This document shows positions 60,258 through 64,000 of a stretch of 64,000 bases of DNA, piece after piece; position 1 is the stretch's first letter; each line of letters begins with the position of its first letter. The DNA lies in NCBI GenBank assembly GCA_938010435.1, contig CALLUS010000013.1, forward strand, positions 62,001 to 126,000. The letters are read 5' to 3'. The translations under genes and the position numbers were made by a program. Under the pieces are notes generated by a model. The model did not search any database and was not told the DNA's origin. It saw only the letters and a program-made list of their open reading frames with translations. The stretch is from an uncultured Rhizobiaceae group bacterium (GTDB lineage: Bacteria > Pseudomonadota > Alphaproteobacteria > Rhizobiales > Rhizobiaceae).

Positions 60258-61949
60258 ATGAAATTTTTTAAACGCAATGGGCAACCAATGCCTAAACATG
60301 TTGTCGACATGGCTGAATCAGTCAAAGGCGATAACAATGGCCATACACGCCGTGAATTCTTGGCAATGGCTAGCGTGTTCGGCGCAACGGCGGCAACAGC
60401 CTATTCAATGATAGGTCTACCAACACCGGCGCTTGCTGATGGTCACGCCAAAACAGGCGGCACCGTTCGTTACCAAACAGAAGTTCGCGGACTGAAAGAT
60501 CCCCGTACTTACGACTGGTCACAGATCGCTAACTTCTCACGCGGTTGGCAAGAATATCTTGTTCAGTACAACAACGATGCAACATTCGTTGGCAAACTTC
60601 TCGAAAGCTGGGAAATTTCTGAAGACGCTAAGACATACATTTTGAACGTTCGCAAAGGCGTGAAATGGAACAATGGCGACGATTTCACTGCCGAAGATGT
60701 TGCACGCAGCATTGAAGGTTGGTGTGACAAGACTGTTGAAGGCAATTCAATGGCCGGTCGTTTCGCAACATTGATCGATGCCAAATCAGATGCCAATCCA
60801 AATGGTACCGACAAAGCAGTAAAAGGCGCGATCGAAGTTGTCGACAGCCACACTGTTAAGTTGAACTTGCCTAAGCCGGATATTTCTTTGATCCCTGGCA
60901 TGTCTGATTACCCCGCTGCAATCGTTCACAAGTCATTCACTCCAGAAACCGCGCTCACAAATCCAATCGGTACAGGCCCATATAAGCCTGAATCTTTGGA
61001 AGTCGGCGTGAAAGCTGTTCTCGTTCGCAACGAAGACCACAAGTGGTGGAATGAAGGCAACGGCGCTTGGGTTGATCGTTTTGAATATATTGACTTCGGC
61101 ACAGAGCCGGCAGCTTGGGTTGCGGGTGCAGAATCAGACGAATTCGACTCAACATACTCACTTGAAGGCGAATTCATCGAACTGTTTGAAGCAATCGGCG
61201 AATGGGATCGTAACGACATCGTGACAGCAGCGACCATCGTTATCCGTCCAAACCAGCAAGCAGAAGTGAACGGCAAAAAGCCTTATGCTGATGTTCGCGT
61301 TCGTCGCGCTATTCAAATGGCTGTTGACAACAAGGTTTGCCTTGAACTTGGCATGAACAACCTTGGTATTCCTGCACAAAACCACCACGTTGGCCCAATG
61401 CACCCCGATTACAAAGACATCGGTGATGTGAAATTTGATCCGGCTGGCGCAAAGGCTTTGATGGAAGAAGCAGGCATGCTCGACTATGAACACGAGCTGA
61501 TTTCCATTGACGCCGGTTACCGCAAAGACACGACAGACGCTGTGGCTGACCAAATGCGCAAAGCCGGTTTGAAGGTGAAGCGGACAGTATTGCCAGGATC
61601 AACGTTCTGGAATGACTGGGCGAAATATCCATTCTCATCTACAAACTGGAACCACCGTCCTTTGGGTGTTCAGGTTCTGGCTTTGGCTTACCGTACAGGT
61701 GAAGCATGGAACGAAGCCGGTTTCGCCAACAAAGAGTTCGATGACACTTTGACAGCAGCTTTGGCTGTTGCTGACGTTGCAAAACGCTCTGAGTTGGTCG
61801 CTAAAGTTGAAAAAATCATGCAAGATGAAGGCGTGACCATTCAGCCATACTGGCGCACACTCACCAACTTCACGAAGAAAAACTTGGGCGGCGCTGGCCA
61901 CCATATTTCCTTCGAATTCCATCCGGATGAAGTTTACTGGAAAGCATAG
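60258..61949 (+). CDS. ABC transporter substrate-binding protein, SBP family 5, Tat-exported
   Basis: A 563-residue Dpp/Opp/NikA-type periplasmic binding protein. A Tat signal is visible: [20 protein letters not shown] (residues 30-50 area), with cleavage likely after ALA near residue 60. The mature part follows the family layout ([52 protein letters not shown]). ATG 60258 has GGAGAAAATA upstream. Ligand unknown: this family takes peptides, oligosaccharides, opines and other compounds. Followed by a strong hairpin before the permease genes. Confidence 0.9.
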   Translation: MKFFKRNGQPMPKHVVDMAESVKGDNNGHTRREFLAMASVFGATAATAYSMIGLPTPALADGHAKTGGTVRYQTEVRGLKDPRTYDWSQIANFSRGWQEYLVQYNNDATFVGKLLESWEISEDAKTYILNVRKGVKWNNGDDFTAEDVARSIEGWCDKTVEGNSMAGRFATLIDAKSDANPNGTDKAVKGAIEVVDSHTVKLNLPKPDISLIPGMSDYPAAIVHKSFTPETALTNPIGTGPYKPESLEVGVKAVLVRNEDHKWWNEGNGAWVDRFEYIDFGTEPAAWVAGAESDEFDSTYSLEGEFIELFEAIGEWDRNDIVTAATIVIRPNQQAEVNGKKPYADVRVRRAIQMAVDNKVCLELGMNNLGIPAQNHHVGPMHPDYKDIGDVKFDPAGAKALMEEAGMLDYEHELISIDAGYRKDTTDAVADQMRKAGLKVKRTVLPGSTFWNDWAKYPFSSTNWNHRPLGVQVLALAYRTGEAWNEAGFANKEFDDTLTAALAVADVAKRSELVAKVEKIMQDEGVTIQPYWRTLTNFTKKNLGGAGHHISFEFHPDEVYWKA

Positions 61950-61973
61950 TCTTCGATTGTGTTGCAGAATTAG

Positions 61974-62001
61974 AAAAGGGTCGCTCACGCGACCCTTTTT
62001 T
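61974..62001 (+). terminator. Intrinsic terminator-like hairpin after the SBP gene
   Basis: AAAAGGGTCGC (61974-61984) and GCGACCCTTTT (61989-61999) form a perfect 11-bp stem with loop TCAC and continue into TTT. It is the strongest terminator in the window, placed 25 bp after the binding-protein stop and 125 bp before the permease. It likely terminates part of the transcripts so that the binding protein is made in excess. Confidence 0.85.
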
Positions 62002-62126
62002 GTTTAATGCCTGTCACATAACAAAACTGTTGCTTGCAATTCATGGCAAGCCTTGTGACACTGTAATTAACGAAAGGCAGACCGAAATAGGTTGCCACAG
62101 GTCGCAAAGACCTAAACGGGAGAGAT

Positions 62127-63176
62127 ATGCTTAGTTTCTTAATCCGGCGCATCGGAGTGATGCTGCTGACGGCTTTGTGCTTAACACTCATTGTGTTTTA
62201 TCTGACCAATCTCGAACCAAATCTAGAAAAACTCACCAAGAGTGAAGGCAATCAACGCATGACAGATGCGCAGGTTGCAAGCTGGCTCGAGAGAAACGGA
62301 TACCGACAAAACCTGTTCAAACGATACGGCGAATGGCTCGGCGTTGCGCCTGGTTGGACGGGCACCAATGAGAAAACCGGCGCACCCGTCGGCCGTTGTG
62401 TGTCTTCCGGAGTTGCACCAGAAAACACTCCAACTTTCTGCGGCCTCCTTCAAGGGGACTGGGGATTCTCAACGGTTTTCAAGGAAGGTGTTGGCGGTAT
62501 TATTTTGAAAAAACTTGGGCTGACCGGCTGGCTCATGCTTTGGGTGATGATTGCCATGGTCCCCATCGCACTGGTTGTCGGGGTTGTTGCCGGAATGCGC
62601 GAAGGCTCTAAAACAGATCGAACACTTTCCACATTCTCAATTATGAGCACATCAACGCCTGAATATGTCTCGGGCGTCATTCTGATTGTTGTATTTGCCA
62701 GCCGTTTGGGCGGCTTGCAGTGGTTCAAAGGCACCTCACAATCGGCAATGGAAAACCTAACATTCGCTAACTTCATGCTACCCGTTGCGGCCTTGGCGCT
62801 TTACGGATTGGGCTACATTGCTCGAATGACACGCGCGTCGATGACTGAAGTGATGACTGAACAATATATTCGAACAGCCCGTTTGAAAGGCTTAACATTT
62901 GGCGCTGTGGTATTGAAACATGCATTGCGCAACGCGCTCATCGCACCTTTCACAGTCATTATGCTCCAAATTCCTTATCTGCTGACTGGCGTGGTGATCA
63001 TTGAAACCTTGTTCAACTACAAAGGTTTTGGTTGGACGCTTGTGGCAGCTGTTGGTAACAATGACATTGAACTGATGATGGCCGCTTCAGTTGTCGCTGT
63101 GTTCGTCGTCCTCATGACGCAGTTAATATCCGATATTGGCTATGTCTTCCTCAATCCCCGTATCAGCGTGAACTGA
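62127..63176 (+). CDS. Peptide-type ABC transporter permease (DppB-like)
   Basis: A 349-residue BPD_transp_1 permease starting MLSFLIRRIGVMLLTALCLT, the usual DppB/OppB amino end. Six membrane segments are predicted, with an extracytoplasmic insert (residues about 35-120) between the first and second. The EAA loop corresponds to YIRTARLKGLTFGAVVLKHA. It pairs with the downstream permease (11-bp gap). It has its own ribosome-binding site (GGGAGAGAT). Confidence 0.9.
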   Translation: MLSFLIRRIGVMLLTALCLTLIVFYLTNLEPNLEKLTKSEGNQRMTDAQVASWLERNGYRQNLFKRYGEWLGVAPGWTGTNEKTGAPVGRCVSSGVAPENTPTFCGLLQGDWGFSTVFKEGVGGIILKKLGLTGWLMLWVMIAMVPIALVVGVVAGMREGSKTDRTLSTFSIMSTSTPEYVSGVILIVVFASRLGGLQWFKGTSQSAMENLTFANFMLPVAALALYGLGYIARMTRASMTEVMTEQYIRTARLKGLTFGAVVLKHALRNALIAPFTVIMLQIPYLLTGVVIIETLFNYKGFGWTLVAAVGNNDIELMMAASVVAVFVVLMTQLISDIGYVFLNPRISVN

Positions 63177-63187
63177 GGAGAACAATC

Positions 63188-64000
63188 ATGGAACGCCTTA
63201 CAAGTCTCCAAATCATTGGCCAGATACTGACTCAGTTCACTCCCGTATGGATCGGGTTGGTGGTTATACTCGCATTATCGGTCATTTTTCGAAAACGATT
63301 GAGCCTATACGGCAAACTGTTTGATAGCCCCATTGGTATGGTCGGTCTCGTTCTGGTCCTTTTCTGGATTTTGACAGCCCTCTTTGCAGATCAAATTGCG
63401 ACCTTCGACCCACTCGATCAAATCTCAGGGATGAAAAACAAAAAGCCCGGCTGGCCCGTACGTGGTCTTGAGGATATGCACTATCTACTTGGCGGGGATA
63501 ACTTGGCTCGCGACGTATTCAGCCGAATGGTCAAGGGCAGTCAGTCTGTTTTGATCATCGCACCAGCAGCGACAATTTTTGCCTTCATGGTTGGGATTAC
63601 ACTTGGATTACCAGCAGGTTATTTTGGCGGAAAAACTGACACCATTTTGACATTCATTGCCAACATGGTTTTGGCTTTTCCGGTTATTCTGTTGTTCTTC
63701 CTCCTGGTCACACCAGAAATTAGATCGACTGGTGTTCCGTTGGTTCTGTCCGGTGTGCTCTTCTTGTTCCCGATCGTGTTTTTTGTTTTGCTGTTCTATT
63801 CAAAATTCAGCGAAAGGCCGGACAAGTTATATCTATATCTCGGCATTACACTGGTTATCGGGTTTTGGGCGTATTCAGGTTTAGCATTCAACAAAGACCC
63901 GCTCGGCGTGTTCTATATGGACCCCAACCTGCTCAACATTTTTGTATCGGTCGTATTTGTAAACTCACCAACTGTATTCCGTATCGTGCGAGGTATCACC
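63188..64000 (+). CDS. Peptide-type ABC transporter permease (DppC-like), cut by right edge
   Basis: ATG 63188 follows TGAGGAGAACAATC and the frame stays open for 271 codons to the window end. It begins like DppC/OppC: an N-terminal membrane segment, then DSPIGMVGLVLVLFWILTAL and LLGGDNLARDVFSRMVKGSQ, the conserved D..GRDVFSR-type segment. After LGLPAGYFGGKTDTIL there are additional hydrophobic segments (LVLSGVLFLFPIVFFVLLFY; LYLYLGITLVIGFWAYSG) before NSPTVFRIVRG, which is longer than usual at this place. It forms the pore with the upstream permease. Confidence 0.85.
   Translation, partial: MERLTSLQIIGQILTQFTPVWIGLVVILALSVIFRKRLSLYGKLFDSPIGMVGLVLVLFWILTALFADQIATFDPLDQISGMKNKKPGWPVRGLEDMHYLLGGDNLARDVFSRMVKGSQSVLIIAPAATIFAFMVGITLGLPAGYFGGKTDTILTFIANMVLAFPVILLFFLLVTPEIRSTGVPLVLSGVLFLFPIVFFVLLFYSKFSERPDKLYLYLGITLVIGFWAYSGLAFNKDPLGVFYMDPNLLNIFVSVVFVNSPTVFRIVRGIT

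Noticed and set aside
1-64000. CRISPR arrays, tRNA, rRNA and replication origin
   Set aside because: No regularly spaced repeats, no cloverleaf-like sequences and no DnaA-box or repABC-like clusters were noticed when reading the window. A dedicated search was not possible.

Overview
The window looks like chromosome (or chromid) of a heterotrophic alphaproteobacterium, probably a marine member of the Hyphomicrobiales or Rhodobacterales. The basis is gene content (Bmp-type nucleoside ABC importer, TctABC, Tm-1-like protein, class III aminotransferase), alphaproteobacterial-type IS remnants, moderate GC by eye, and many short-gap operons. I cannot name a genus. No rRNA, tRNA, CRISPR array or replication origin was found.

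Layout. (1) 1-5315 is an accessory, AT-richer stretch. It holds an HTH regulator cut by the left edge, a heavily structured leader, five unrecognised small or medium genes (two with HTH-like segments), and two nested degenerate insertion sequences. (2) 5316-15417 (+) is a nucleoside uptake and salvage operon: BMP-family binding protein, double ATPase, two permeases, PfkB kinase, two tandem nucleoside hydrolases, then an MmgE/PrpD protein and an EamA exporter. (3) 15447-21292 (-) is a TctCBA importer with an aldehyde dehydrogenase and a Tm-1-like protein. (4) 21489-29369 (+) carries an aminotransferase, an MBL hydrolase, a stand-alone RAM domain, and a catabolic run: NicX-like dioxygenase, NicD-like hydrolase, ACAD-fold flavoprotein, AMP-ligase, nitroreductase.

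(5) 29399-38311 (-) holds the lower homoprotocatechuate meta-cleavage genes (HpaH, HpaG-like, HpaD, HpaE). Upstream of them lies an unusual group: ferredoxin-reductase-like flavoprotein, glutamine-synthetase-like ligase, cytochrome P450 and class I glutamine amidotransferase. Two nearly identical promoter/operator elements precede these two groups, which argues that they form one regulon. (6) 38563-44291 (-) has a UDP-glucose dehydrogenase, the HpaC-like reductase with a MarR-like tail, an HpaB-like monooxygenase, an HpaR-like regulator and an acyl-CoA dehydrogenase. (7) 44335-49194 has a sulfatase and a polar amino acid ABC importer.

(8) 49244-59081 is a myo-inositol locus: iolD-iolC-iolB-aldolase-iolG on the minus strand and, divergently, Gfo/Idh-iolE-Gfo/Idh, with a LacI regulator. 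An 18-bp perfect palindrome in the divergent promoter is the likely operator. The gene set is Bacillus-like (separate IolC kinase and IolJ-type aldolase). (9) 59276-64000 has an enoyl-CoA hydratase and a Dpp/Opp-type importer that runs off the right edge.

The best candidates for something undescribed are the P450/GS-like/amidotransferase/reductase group co-regulated with ring cleavage (33740-38392), the neighbouring NicX/NicD-like module (24129-29369), and the structured leader whose sequence can pair with the ribosome-binding site of an unknown gene (728-946).
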